Positions 8,225 to 15,447 of a stretch of DNA of 64,000 bases are shown one piece after another (the first letter of the stretch is position 1; every line of letters starts with the position of its first letter). Origin of the DNA: Nonomuraea rhodomycinica. GTDB taxonomy: Bacteria > Actinomycetota > Actinomycetes > Streptosporangiales > Streptosporangiaceae. The notes below the pieces were generated by a model. That model was not told the DNA's origin, made no database searches, and was given only the letters and a program-made list of their open reading frames with translations. The translations under genes and the position numbers were made by a program. The stretch is from positions 62,001 through 126,000 of the forward strand of contig NZ_JABWGO010000001.1 in assembly GCF_013363995.1 (NCBI RefSeq), written 5' to 3'.

Positions 8225-10495
8225 TCAGCGGTGCAGCCGTGACAGCACCTCCGGCAGGTCACCCTCGTGGACGACCGTCAGCCGGCGCGTCGCCCGCGTC
8301 ACCGCCACGTACAGGTCCTGGCCACCCTGCGGCGACTGCGCGAGGATCCCGGCCGGGTCCACCACCACGACCGCGTCGAACTCCAGCCCCTTGGACTGCG
8401 TCACGGTCAGCGCCACCACCGGCTCCTCCAGGTCCTCCCCCGGGAACAGCGCCGCCACCTCCGCGTGCCGGGCGTCCGAGACGATCACGCCGACCCGGCC
8501 GTCCCCCACCGCGGCCAGCTCCCCGGCCACCAGCGCCGGCAGCCCGGCCGTCGCGCACCGCACCGCCCGCGGCTCGGCCCCGCCCTCGCGCACCGACCGG
8601 GGCGGCTCCTCCCCCGGCGCCACCGCCGCCAGCACGTCGGCCGCCACCCGCATGATCTCCACCGGCGTCCGGTAGTTGACCAGCAGCCGCTCCTCCCGCC
8701 AGCGGCCCGCCAGGTGCGGGTCCAGCGCCTGCGCCCAGGACCGGGCGCCGGCCGCCGAACCGGTCTGCGCGATGTCGCCCACGATCGTCAGCGACTTGGC
8801 CGGAACCCGCCGCATCACCGTCCGCCAGGCCATCGCCGACAGCTCCTGCGCCTCGTCCACGATCACGTGGCCGTAGGCCCACGTGCGGTCGGCCGCGGCC
8901 CGCTCGGCCGTGGTCGGCTCCTCGCCGTCGCCGGCGTGCCGGCCGGCCAGCACGTCGGCCCGCTGGAAGATCCCCTCCTCCAGCAGGCCGGTGGACTCCA
9001 GCACCTCGCGGGCGTAGAGCTCCTGCTCCGACCACGCGGCCTCGGCCTCGCGGGAGGCGACGCGGGCGGCCGAGTCGTCCTCGCCGAGCAGCTCGGCCGC
9101 CTCGTCCAGCAGCGGGACGTCGCCGACCGTCCACGGCGCGGAGGCCGGCCGGACCAGCGTGGGCCAGTCCAGGCCGGACGGGCACACCTCCCACAGCGTG
9201 TCGGGGTCGGACAGCAGCTCGGAGATCAGCCGCTGCGGCGTCAGCTCGGGCCACAGCGCGTCGATCGCCGCGCGCACCGGCAGCTCCTGCCACAGCCGGC
9301 GGGCGGCCAGGTCGACGTCCACCTCGTCCAGCTCGCCCTCCAGGTCGAGCGGCCCGGCCAGCTCGGGGTCCTCCAGCTCCATCTCGGCCAGGCGCAGCGA
9401 GTCCTCCAGCGCCCGCGCCTCGGCCCGGGCCAGCTCCTTGAGCAGCTCGGTCACGTACAGCTTGCGCGCCATGTTGTGGCTCAGCCGCACCGCGCGCGCC
9501 CGGTCGCGCAGCCGCACACAGGTCTCGTGCGGCACCCGCAGCGTCAGCCCGTCGAGCGGCACCTCCAGGTCGCCGCGGGGAACGCGCTGGCGGGCGCGCA
9601 CCGCGTCCCGCACCACGCCCGCCATCCGCACGTCGCCCTTGACCACGGCCGCGGCCGGGTCGTCGGACGCCGTCGCCCGCACCCCCGGGAACAGCTCGCC
9701 CAGCGTCGCCATGACAACCTGCGTCTCGCCCAGCGACGGCAGCACCTGGCCGATGTAGCGCAGGAACATCGCGTTCGGGCCGATCACCAGCACGCCGCGC
9801 CGCTCCAGCGTGTCACGGTGGGTGTAGAGCAGGTACGCGGCGCGGTGCAGCGCGGCGACCGTCTTGCCCGTGCCGGGGCCGCCCTGCACGACCAGGGCAC
9901 CCTGCAGCGAGGAGCGGATCACCCGGTCCTGCTCGGTCTGGATGGTGGCCACGACGTCACCCATCCGGCCGGTGCGGCCCCGGCGCAGCGCGGCCAGCAG
10001 CGCCGCCTCGCCGACGAGCGTGCGTCGGTCGCCGTCGCTCATGCGCTCCAGGTCGAACACCTCGTCGTCCAGGCCGACGACCGTGCGCTGCTTCAGGTGC
10101 AGGTGGCGGCGGCGCACCAGCCCGTCGGGGTCGCCGGCCGTGGCGACGTAGAAGGGCCGGGCGGCCGGGGCGCGCCAGTCGATCAGCACCGACTCGTGCT
10201 CGTCGTCGCGCAGCCCGATCCGGCCCACGTACAGCGTCCGCCCGGAGACCTCGTCGATCCGGCCGAAGCACAGGCCGCGCTCCACGGCCCGCAGCCGGGC
10301 CAGCCGGCGCGCCTGCTCGGCCGCCACAACCTCGCGCTCCACCCGGGCCTGCCGGGTGCCGCCGGACCTCAGGTACGCCGCCCGCAACGCCTCCTCCGCG
10401 CGGGCCCGGGCCGCGTCGAGCCGGCCGTAGAGCATCGAAACAGTGGCCTGTTCCTTGTCCAGGGCTTCCGCGAGAGCATCTTGACGCTGACTCAT
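8225..10495 (-). CDS. helR: HelR-like RNA polymerase recycling helicase/ATPase
   Basis: Superfamily-1 UvrD-like ATPase of 756 aa in the HelD/HelR group, which remove stalled RNA polymerase and can give rifamycin tolerance. N-terminal coiled-coil arm (residues 1-70), a block LIDWRAPAARPFYVAT (near 122-137), Walker A QGGPGTGKT near 205-213, DExx-type DEAQELSAM near 540 and a C-terminal helicase motif TVTQSKGLEFDAVVVVDP. ATG 10495 has AAGGAG upstream. A rifamycin-associated-element-like dyad lies about 80 nt upstream, and a small ORF is transcribed antisense through this leader. The alternative is a generic HelD homologue. Confidence 0.8.
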   Translation of the reverse strand: MSQRQDALAEALDKEQATVSMLYGRLDAARARAEEALRAAYLRSGGTRQARVEREVVAAEQARRLARLRAVERGLCFGRIDEVSGRTLYVGRIGLRDDEHESVLIDWRAPAARPFYVATAGDPDGLVRRRHLHLKQRTVVGLDDEVFDLERMSDGDRRTLVGEAALLAALRRGRTGRMGDVVATIQTEQDRVIRSSLQGALVVQGGPGTGKTVAALHRAAYLLYTHRDTLERRGVLVIGPNAMFLRYIGQVLPSLGETQVVMATLGELFPGVRATASDDPAAAVVKGDVRMAGVVRDAVRARQRVPRGDLEVPLDGLTLRVPHETCVRLRDRARAVRLSHNMARKLYVTELLKELARAEARALEDSLRLAEMELEDPELAGPLDLEGELDEVDVDLAARRLWQELPVRAAIDALWPELTPQRLISELLSDPDTLWEVCPSGLDWPTLVRPASAPWTVGDVPLLDEAAELLGEDDSAARVASREAEAAWSEQELYAREVLESTGLLEEGIFQRADVLAGRHAGDGEEPTTAERAAADRTWAYGHVIVDEAQELSAMAWRTVMRRVPAKSLTIVGDIAQTGSAAGARSWAQALDPHLAGRWREERLLVNYRTPVEIMRVAADVLAAVAPGEEPPRSVREGGAEPRAVRCATAGLPALVAGELAAVGDGRVGVIVSDARHAEVAALFPGEDLEEPVVALTVTQSKGLEFDAVVVVDPAGILAQSPQGGQDLYVAVTRATRRLTVVHEGDLPEVLSRLHR

Positions 10496-10508
10496 GCCGT
10501 GGTATACT
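10481..10508 (+). promoter_or_regulatory. Consensus-like promoter firing antisense to the helR leader
   Basis: TTGACG (10481-10486), 16-nt spacer, TATACT (10503-10508). This is the most consensus-like housekeeping promoter seen in the window. It overlaps the first codons of helR but reads rightward into the small ORF at 10524. Confidence 0.55.
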
Positions 10509-10523
10509 CCTTACGGGAGGACT

Positions 10524-10598
10524 GTGAAGCGCCGCTCGTTCTGGATCGAGCATGTGAGCGTACCCCTCCCGCGAGGCATGCCGCAACCGTCCAGGTGA
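10524..10598 (+). CDS. Small ORF, 24 codons, antisense to helR leader
   Basis: GTG-initiated ORF encoding 24 residues (VKRRSFWIEHVSVPL... ends QPSR), with GGGAGG three nt upstream. A consensus promoter lies 16 nt before it, and a GC stem followed by TTTTTT lies right after its stop codon. It is complementary to the presumed helR promoter and 5' UTR. It may encode a leader peptide or simply mark an antisense regulatory RNA. No homologue is recognised. Signals on both sides make it more than a chance ORF, but it is too short to be sure. Confidence 0.4.
   Translation: MKRRSFWIEHVSVPLPRGMPQPSR
10573..10591 (-). promoter_or_regulatory. RAE-like dyad upstream of helR
   Basis: On the minus strand GACGGTTGCGGCATGCCTC. 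It matches about 13 of 19 positions of the rifamycin-associated element as I recall it (GGGGCTTGCGGCAAGGCCC), including the central TTGCGGCA. It sits where the helR -35 region is expected (TACGCT about 10 nt downstream could be the -10). The match is partial and the consensus is from memory. Confidence 0.4.
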
Positions 10599-10609
10599 GC
10601 GGCTTTTTT
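10580..10609 (+). terminator. Rho-independent terminator of the small ORF
   Basis: GCCGC - 14-nt loop - GCGGC followed immediately by TTTTTT (10604-10609). It overlaps the last codons of the small ORF. The U-tract is rare in this genome and marks real termination of a rightward transcript. Confidence 0.55.
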
Positions 10610-10703
10610 CGGCCACGGCGCCGCTCGCTCTTCGCGCCTCCTGCGCCGGCCAGGGGTGCCCTGCCAGTACACCAGACCCCCCGCCCGGCCGTGAGCTGGG
10701 GAA

Positions 10704-11561
10704 ATGGCGCCCACGGTCGTCGAACGGCGCGCCGTCGGCGCCGACGACGTCCTCCGCGTGGGCGACCGCGTCGGCGTCGGGTGCATGGTCAACTCCTGCG
10801 GCCGGTGCGCCAACTGCCGCAACGGCGACGAGCAGTACTGCCTGGACGGGATGGTGCCCACCTACGGGGGCACCGACCGGGACGGCACAGTCACGCAGGG
10901 CGGCTACTCCACGCACGTCGTCGTCGACGCGGACTTCGTCCTCTCGGTGCCCGAGGGCATCGACCTGGCGGCGGCGGCGCCGCTGCTGTGCGCCGGCATC
11001 ACCACGTACTCGCCGCTGCGCCGCTGGGGCGCCGGTCCGGGCAAGAAGGTCGCCGTCGTCGGCCTCGGCGGGCTCGGGCACATGGCGGTCAAGATCGCCC
11101 ACGCCATGGGCGCGGAGGTCACCGTGCTGTCGCAGTCGCTGAAGAAGCAGGAGGACGGCCTGCGGCTCGGCGCCGACCACTACCACGCCACCGGCGACCC
11201 GGACACCTTCGAGCAGCTCGCCGGCCGGTTCGACCTCATCGTCAACACCGTCAGCGCCCGCATCGACGTGGACGCCTACCTCGGCCTGCTGGCCGTCGAC
11301 GGCACGCTGGTCAACGTCGGAGCCCCCGCCGAGCCGCTGAGCCTCAACGTGTTCTCCCTCATCGGCGCCCGGCGCTCCTACGCCGGGTCGATGATCGGCG
11401 GCATCGCGGAGACGCAGGAGATGCTGGACTTCTGCGCCGAGCACCGCCTCGGCGCCGACATCGAGCTGATCTCGGCGGACCAGATCAACGAGGCGTACCA
11501 GCGGGTCCTGGCCTCCGACGTCCGCTACCGGTTCGTCATCGACACCGCCACCCTCGGCTGA
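10704..11561 (+). CDS. Internally deleted zinc alcohol dehydrogenase (probable pseudogene)
   Basis: 285 aa, against about 345 for NAD(P)-dependent zinc alcohol dehydrogenases of the AdhA/YjgB group. The structural zinc site (CGRCANC...C, residues 32-45) and the Rossmann fold ([15 protein letters not shown] near 114-128) are intact. The N-terminus runs from [13 protein letters not shown] straight into [12 protein letters not shown]. About 45-50 residues that normally carry the catalytic Cys-His (ICHSDIH-type) and GHE zinc ligands are missing in frame. ATG 10704 is the only usable start; an in-frame stop lies just upstream. Probably inactive as a dehydrogenase. Confidence 0.7.
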   Translation: MAPTVVERRAVGADDVLRVGDRVGVGCMVNSCGRCANCRNGDEQYCLDGMVPTYGGTDRDGTVTQGGYSTHVVVDADFVLSVPEGIDLAAAAPLLCAGITTYSPLRRWGAGPGKKVAVVGLGGLGHMAVKIAHAMGAEVTVLSQSLKKQEDGLRLGADHYHATGDPDTFEQLAGRFDLIVNTVSARIDVDAYLGLLAVDGTLVNVGAPAEPLSLNVFSLIGARRSYAGSMIGGIAETQEMLDFCAEHRLGADIELISADQINEAYQRVLASDVRYRFVIDTATLG

Positions 11562-11630
11562 CACCCGACGCGCCGCCGGCGCCGGACGCGGCGGAGCTGC
11601 CGTGACCGCGGTCGCCGCGCGCCCGGCGGG

Positions 11631-12251
11631 TCAGGTGGCCTTGTGCCGCTGGTAGTAGCGGGCGACGCGGGCGCGGTTGCCGCAGCGGGCCGCCGAGCAC
11701 CACCTGCGGCGCGGGTGCGCCGGCAGGAACAGCATGACGCAGTCGTCGGCCTCGCACGCGCGGACCCGCCCCACCTTCGGGTCGGCCAGCAGGTCGGCGG
11801 CGGCCTCGGCGAGCCAGGCGGCCAGCCGGACGCCCAGCGGGCCGGAACGCCGGAGGGTCACCGCGATCGCCCCGGCCCCGTCCCCCGTCTGGCTCTCCCA
11901 CGTCAGCTCGCGGATCGCGGGCGCGGCCCGCTGCGCCCCGTTCAGCCCGTCCAACGCCGCCGCGGGCGGCCGCTCGCCCCGGCGGACGTGGGTGAGCGCG
12001 ACCGCCACGTGATCGCGTACGGCGTGGACGGCGGCCACGTCGTCATCGGTGAGCCCCTCCCAGGCGCGCGACGCGTCCACCCCCGCATCCAGCACGCCCG
12101 CCCCGTCCAGCCGACCGGCCTGCGTGGACAGCCACCCCGCCAGGCCCGCCGGAGTCGCCAGCAGGTCGACCGGGCCCTCCGGCAGCAGAGGACGGGTGTT
12201 CACCAGGTCCAGAGCCAGCGGCTCGCCGGTCAGCGGCACCAGATCACTCAT
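11631..12251 (-). CDS. CGNR zinc-finger / ABATE-domain regulator
   Basis: Predicted transcription factor, 206 aa. The N-terminal ABATE-type region begins LTGEPLALDLVNTR (near residues 6-19). The C-terminus holds the zinc finger with paired Cys (RACEADDC) and the signature CSAARCGNRARVARYYQRH at about residues 180-198, which binds DNA. ATG 12251 follows this family's usual N-terminus; an ATG at 12281 would add 10 residues. Divergent from the hydrolase at 12337 with a shared promoter region, so the hydrolase is its likely target. Confidence 0.85.
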   Translation of the reverse strand: MSDLVPLTGEPLALDLVNTRPLLPEGPVDLLATPAGLAGWLSTQAGRLDGAGVLDAGVDASRAWEGLTDDDVAAVHAVRDHVAVALTHVRRGERPPAAALDGLNGAQRAAPAIRELTWESQTGDGAGAIAVTLRRSGPLGVRLAAWLAEAAADLLADPKVGRVRACEADDCVMLFLPAHPRRRWCSAARCGNRARVARYYQRHKAT

Positions 12252-12274
12252 GCCCCTAATGGTACATCCACGGA

Positions 12275-12304
12275 TTGACACATTAGCTCGCTTCCCGCTA
12301 CAAC
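12275..12304 (+). promoter_or_regulatory. Promoter of the alpha/beta hydrolase gene
   Basis: TTGACA (12275-12280), 18-nt spacer, TACAAC (12299-12304). CTAATG (12256) and CATTAG (12281) form an inverted pair flanking the -35 and could be the CGNR operator. Confidence 0.55.
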
Positions 12305-12336
12305 TAATGCATCATTCCGCTGAGGAGGCATGTGAG

Positions 12337-13212
12337 ATGTCGTTCCCGTTGGTTCCCCGCATTGTCCACCGCCGCGTCGACGTCGACGGCGTCGAGGTCT
12401 TCTACCGTGAGTCCGTGCCGGAGCGGTCCGACGCGCCGGTGCTGCTGCTGCTGCACGGGTTCCCGTCGGCGTCGCACCAGTTCCGCCGGCTGATGGACGC
12501 GCTGGGCAGCCGGTACCGGCTGATCGCGCCCGACTATCCCGGTTTCGGCCACACACGGGCGCCCGAGGACTTCGTCTACAGCTTCGACCGGCTGGCCGAC
12601 GTCACCGAGGGGTTCGTGCGCGAGCTCGGACTGTCGCGCTTGGCCATGTACGTCTTCGACTTCGGCGCCCCCGTCGGGTTCCGGCTGGCCGAGCGCCACC
12701 CCGAGTGGATCGCCGGTCTGGTCGTGCAGAACGGCAACGCCTACGAGGAGGGCCTGTCCCAGGGAGCCCGCGACTTCGTCGCGCTGCGACCGGAGACCGA
12801 GGGCGCCGAGGAGACCATCCGCGGCCTGCTGACCCTGGAGGGCACGCGCGGCCAGTACGAGACCGGCACGCGCGACGCCGACCTGCTCGCGCCCGACGGC
12901 TGGACCCTCGACCAGCACTTCCTCGACCAGCCCGGGCGCAAGGAGGCCCAGGTGGCGCTCGCCTTCGACTACCACTCCAACGTGGAGCGCTACCCGGCCT
13001 GGCAGGCGTGGCTGCGCGCCCACAAGCCGGCCACGCTCGTCGTCTGGGGCCGCGACGACCCGTTCTTCCCCGAGCCCGGCGCCCGCGCCTACCTGCGTGA
13101 CCTGCCCGACGCCGAGCTGCACCTGTTCGACACCGGCCACTTCGCCCTGGAGGACAAGCTGCCGGAGATCGCTCCCCTTGTCGCCGGGTTCCTCGACCGG
13201 TCCTGGACGTGA
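12337..13212 (+). CDS. Alpha/beta hydrolase, epoxide hydrolase/dehalogenase type
   Basis: Cytosolic hydrolase, 291 aa, no signal peptide. Oxyanion motif LLHGFPSASHQF near residues 35-46. The nucleophile elbow reads YVFDFGAPVG with Asp108 where serine hydrolases have Ser, which places it with haloalkane/haloacetate dehalogenases and epoxide hydrolases. Downstream acid GRDDPFF near 232 and His in DTGHFALED near 268. ATG 12337 with GAGGAGG 8 nt upstream. It is divergent from and probably regulated by the CGNR protein. Substrate unknown. Confidence 0.85.
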   Translation: MSFPLVPRIVHRRVDVDGVEVFYRESVPERSDAPVLLLLHGFPSASHQFRRLMDALGSRYRLIAPDYPGFGHTRAPEDFVYSFDRLADVTEGFVRELGLSRLAMYVFDFGAPVGFRLAERHPEWIAGLVVQNGNAYEEGLSQGARDFVALRPETEGAEETIRGLLTLEGTRGQYETGTRDADLLAPDGWTLDQHFLDQPGRKEAQVALAFDYHSNVERYPAWQAWLRAHKPATLVVWGRDDPFFPEPGARAYLRDLPDAELHLFDTGHFALEDKLPEIAPLVAGFLDRSWT

Positions 13213-13237
13213 TCGTCCACGGATCGCACCGGGCGAC

Positions 13238-13256
13238 CGCCTTTACAAAGTAGATC
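13238..13256. repeat. 19-nt motif, copy 2
   Basis: CGCCTTTACAAAGTAGATC, identical to 8206-8224, lying 26 nt after the stop codon of the hydrolase gene. Both copies are immediately 3' of genes. Confidence 0.6.
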
Positions 13257-13370
13257 ACCAGCTCGTACGCCCGCCACCCGCGGGAGCCCGGGAAGGCATC
13301 GAGCCGGCGCGTGAAGCATCATCTCTTCAATGACCTCCATCTCGATCCCGGGCCGGCAGCGGGGGCCGGC

Positions 13371-14120
13371 GTGAACGGCGTCGGCGACGCCCTGCTGCTG
13401 GGCGCCGCAGGCGTGCTCGCCGGCCTGGTCGGCACCGCGGGCGGCATCACCTCCCTCATCTCCTATCCGGCCCTGCTCGCCGCCGGCCTGCCCGCGCTGT
13501 CGGCGAACGTCGCCAACATCGTCGCCGCCGTCGCCTGCTGGCCCGGCGCGGCCCTGGCCTCGCGGCCCGAGCTGGCCGGGCAAGGGCCGTGGCTGCGCCG
13601 CTGGGTGCCCGTCGCGGCGCTCGGCGGCGCGGCCGGCTCGGCGCTGCTGATGTCCACCCCGCCCGGCGTGTTCGCCCGCGTCGTGCCGTTCCTGGTGGCC
13701 GCCGGGTCGCTGGCGCTGCTCGCCCAGCCGCGCCTGGCCGCCCTTCGCCGTCGCGGTGACGGCGGCGTGCTGCTGCCCGCGGCGCTGGTGGCGCTGTCGG
13801 TCTACAACGGCTACTTCGGCGCCGGGTCGGGCGTCATGATCCTCGCACTGCTGCTGATCACCGCCGAGCCGCGCCTGCCCACCGCCAACGCCCTGAAGAA
13901 CATGCTGCTCGGCGCCGGGGTGCTGGTCTCCGCCGCGGCGTTCGCCGTCTTCACGCCGATCGAGTGGGCGGCGGTCGTGCCCCTGGGCGTGGGGCTGTTC
14001 GCCGGCTCCACGCTCGGGCCGCTCGTCACCCGGCGGGTGCCCGCCCGGGTCCTGCGTCCGCTGGTGGCCCTCGTCGGGCTCGTCCTGGCGGTCACGCTGT
14101 GGATCCAGCCGGACGGCTGA
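13371..14120 (+). CDS. TSUP (TauE/SafE) family permease
   Basis: Membrane permease of 249 aa with about eight hydrophobic helices, related to exporters of sulfonates and sulfite. The two family half-repeats are visible: GLVGTAGGITSLISYPALL near residues 20-38 and SVYNGYFGAGSGVMILALLL near 140-160. I chose GTG 13371 because it puts the start six residues before helix 1; GTG 13311 would add 20 polar residues. It stands alone between hydrolases, so substrate cannot be inferred from context. Confidence 0.75.
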   Translation: MNGVGDALLLGAAGVLAGLVGTAGGITSLISYPALLAAGLPALSANVANIVAAVACWPGAALASRPELAGQGPWLRRWVPVAALGGAAGSALLMSTPPGVFARVVPFLVAAGSLALLAQPRLAALRRRGDGGVLLPAALVALSVYNGYFGAGSGVMILALLLITAEPRLPTANALKNMLLGAGVLVSAAAFAVFTPIEWAAVVPLGVGLFAGSTLGPLVTRRVPARVLRPLVALVGLVLAVTLWIQPDG

Positions 14121-14174
14121 GCGCGGGTGTGGGGTGCGGGTCCGCGTGGCAGAACCACGGGAAGGGGAGGCGTG

Positions 14175-15347
14175 ATGGGCGCAGAGCCGGGCGGACGAAC
14201 CGGTCAGCGGGCCGGTCAGCGGGCGATGGCCGAGCAGCGGGCCGGGCAGCGGGCTGGGCAGCGGGCCGGGCGGCGGGCGGGTGCCGTGGTGTTGCTCTGC
14301 GCGCTGGTGGCGGCCGGGTGCACCGGGCACGAGGACCGTCCCGCGCCCCGTTCCCCCTCCCCCACCGCATCGCCCGCCTCCCCGTCCCTGTCGGCCGAGC
14401 CCGGCGGCCGTACCGGGTCACCCGGGCCTGGCGTGTCGGCCGCCGGGTGCACGGGCGGCGGCCCCACCCTGCGCGAGGGACGCAACACCATCCGGTACGG
14501 CGGGCTCGACCGCGTCTACCTGCTGGCCCTGCCGCGCGGACGCGGCCCGCACCCCGTCCTGTTCGACCTGCACGGCCTGGGCTCCAACGCCGCTGACCAG
14601 GCCGCCTACAGCCGTCTGCCCCGCCGGGGCGCCGAGCGCGGCTACGTCGTCATCACCCCGCAGGTCGCCCAGGGGCGGCTCGGCTGGACGCTGCCCCGCG
14701 CCTACGGGCCCGACGACACCGGTCTCCTCGGGGCGCTGCTGGAGCGGGTGGAGCGGGGAGCGTGCGTGGACCGCGGCCGGGTGTTCGCGGCCGGCATGTC
14801 GTTCGGCGCCGGCATGTCCGCCGCGCTGGCCTGCGCCACGGACAGCACCACGGGCAGCAGCACAGGCAGCGGCACAGGCGGCACCACGGGCGAGTCGGTC
14901 GCCGGGCGGCTGGCCGGGGTGGCGGCCGTGGCCGGGCTGAACATCGTCCCCCCGTGCGAGCACCCCGCCCCCGTCACCCTCCTGGCCTTCCACGGCACAG
15001 CCGACACGATCGTCCCCTACCGCGGCGGCCACCCGTTCCAGAACTCCACCAGGCGGCGCGCTCTGGCCAGGCTCGTGACGCTGCCCCCGGTGGAGCGGAG
15101 CGCGCGGGCGTGGGCCAAGGCGCTCGGCTGCGGCGCCGAGGACGACGTCTCCGCGCCGGCGGCCACGGTACGGCTGCACCGCTGGACGGGCTGCCGCGGC
15201 GGCGCGTCCGTCCGGCTGTACACGCTGCGCGGCGCCGGCCACACCTGGCCCGGCGCGGCCGGCGTGCCCCGCCTGGGCCCCACCGACCGCGACCTCGACG
15301 CGACCAAGGTCATCCTGGACGCCTTCGACGCCACCCCGGCCCGATAA
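14175..15347 (+). CDS. Secreted PHB-depolymerase-family esterase (LpqC-like lipoprotein)
   Basis: 390 aa. The signal region is unusual: about 35 residues of repeated QRAG units (12-nt DNA repeat) precede a hydrophobic core ending LVAAGC, a lipobox. After a Ser/Pro tether comes a compact alpha/beta hydrolase: HPVLFDLHGLGSNA (oxyanion strand), nucleophile elbow AGMSFGAGMS with Ser209, and GAGHTWPG with the catalytic His near residue 358. A Ser/Thr/Gly-rich insertion (about residues 218-236) follows the elbow. ATG 14175 with GGGAGG 4 nt upstream. It resembles LpqC and feruloyl-esterase-like PHB depolymerases, so it is probably an extracellular esterase. Confidence 0.8.
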   Translation: MGAEPGGRTGQRAGQRAMAEQRAGQRAGQRAGRRAGAVVLLCALVAAGCTGHEDRPAPRSPSPTASPASPSLSAEPGGRTGSPGPGVSAAGCTGGGPTLREGRNTIRYGGLDRVYLLALPRGRGPHPVLFDLHGLGSNAADQAAYSRLPRRGAERGYVVITPQVAQGRLGWTLPRAYGPDDTGLLGALLERVERGACVDRGRVFAAGMSFGAGMSAALACATDSTTGSSTGSGTGGTTGESVAGRLAGVAAVAGLNIVPPCEHPAPVTLLAFHGTADTIVPYRGGHPFQNSTRRRALARLVTLPPVERSARAWAKALGCGAEDDVSAPAATVRLHRWTGCRGGASVRLYTLRGAGHTWPGAAGVPRLGPTDRDLDATKVILDAFDATPAR

Positions 15348-15447
15348 GGCCGGATCCCTGGGCGAATCGGGCCTACCGGCCGGGCACGGCAGGCGGTATG
15401 AAGGCTCGGGGGCCCGACCTCGAGCCGGAAGCGGGGGAACACCGCGC

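Noticed and set aside
8267..11605. 1112-codon plus-strand ORF across helR and the alcohol dehydrogenase
   Set aside because: Antisense shadow created by GC bias; the helR frame carries the helicase motifs and the dehydrogenase is in another frame.
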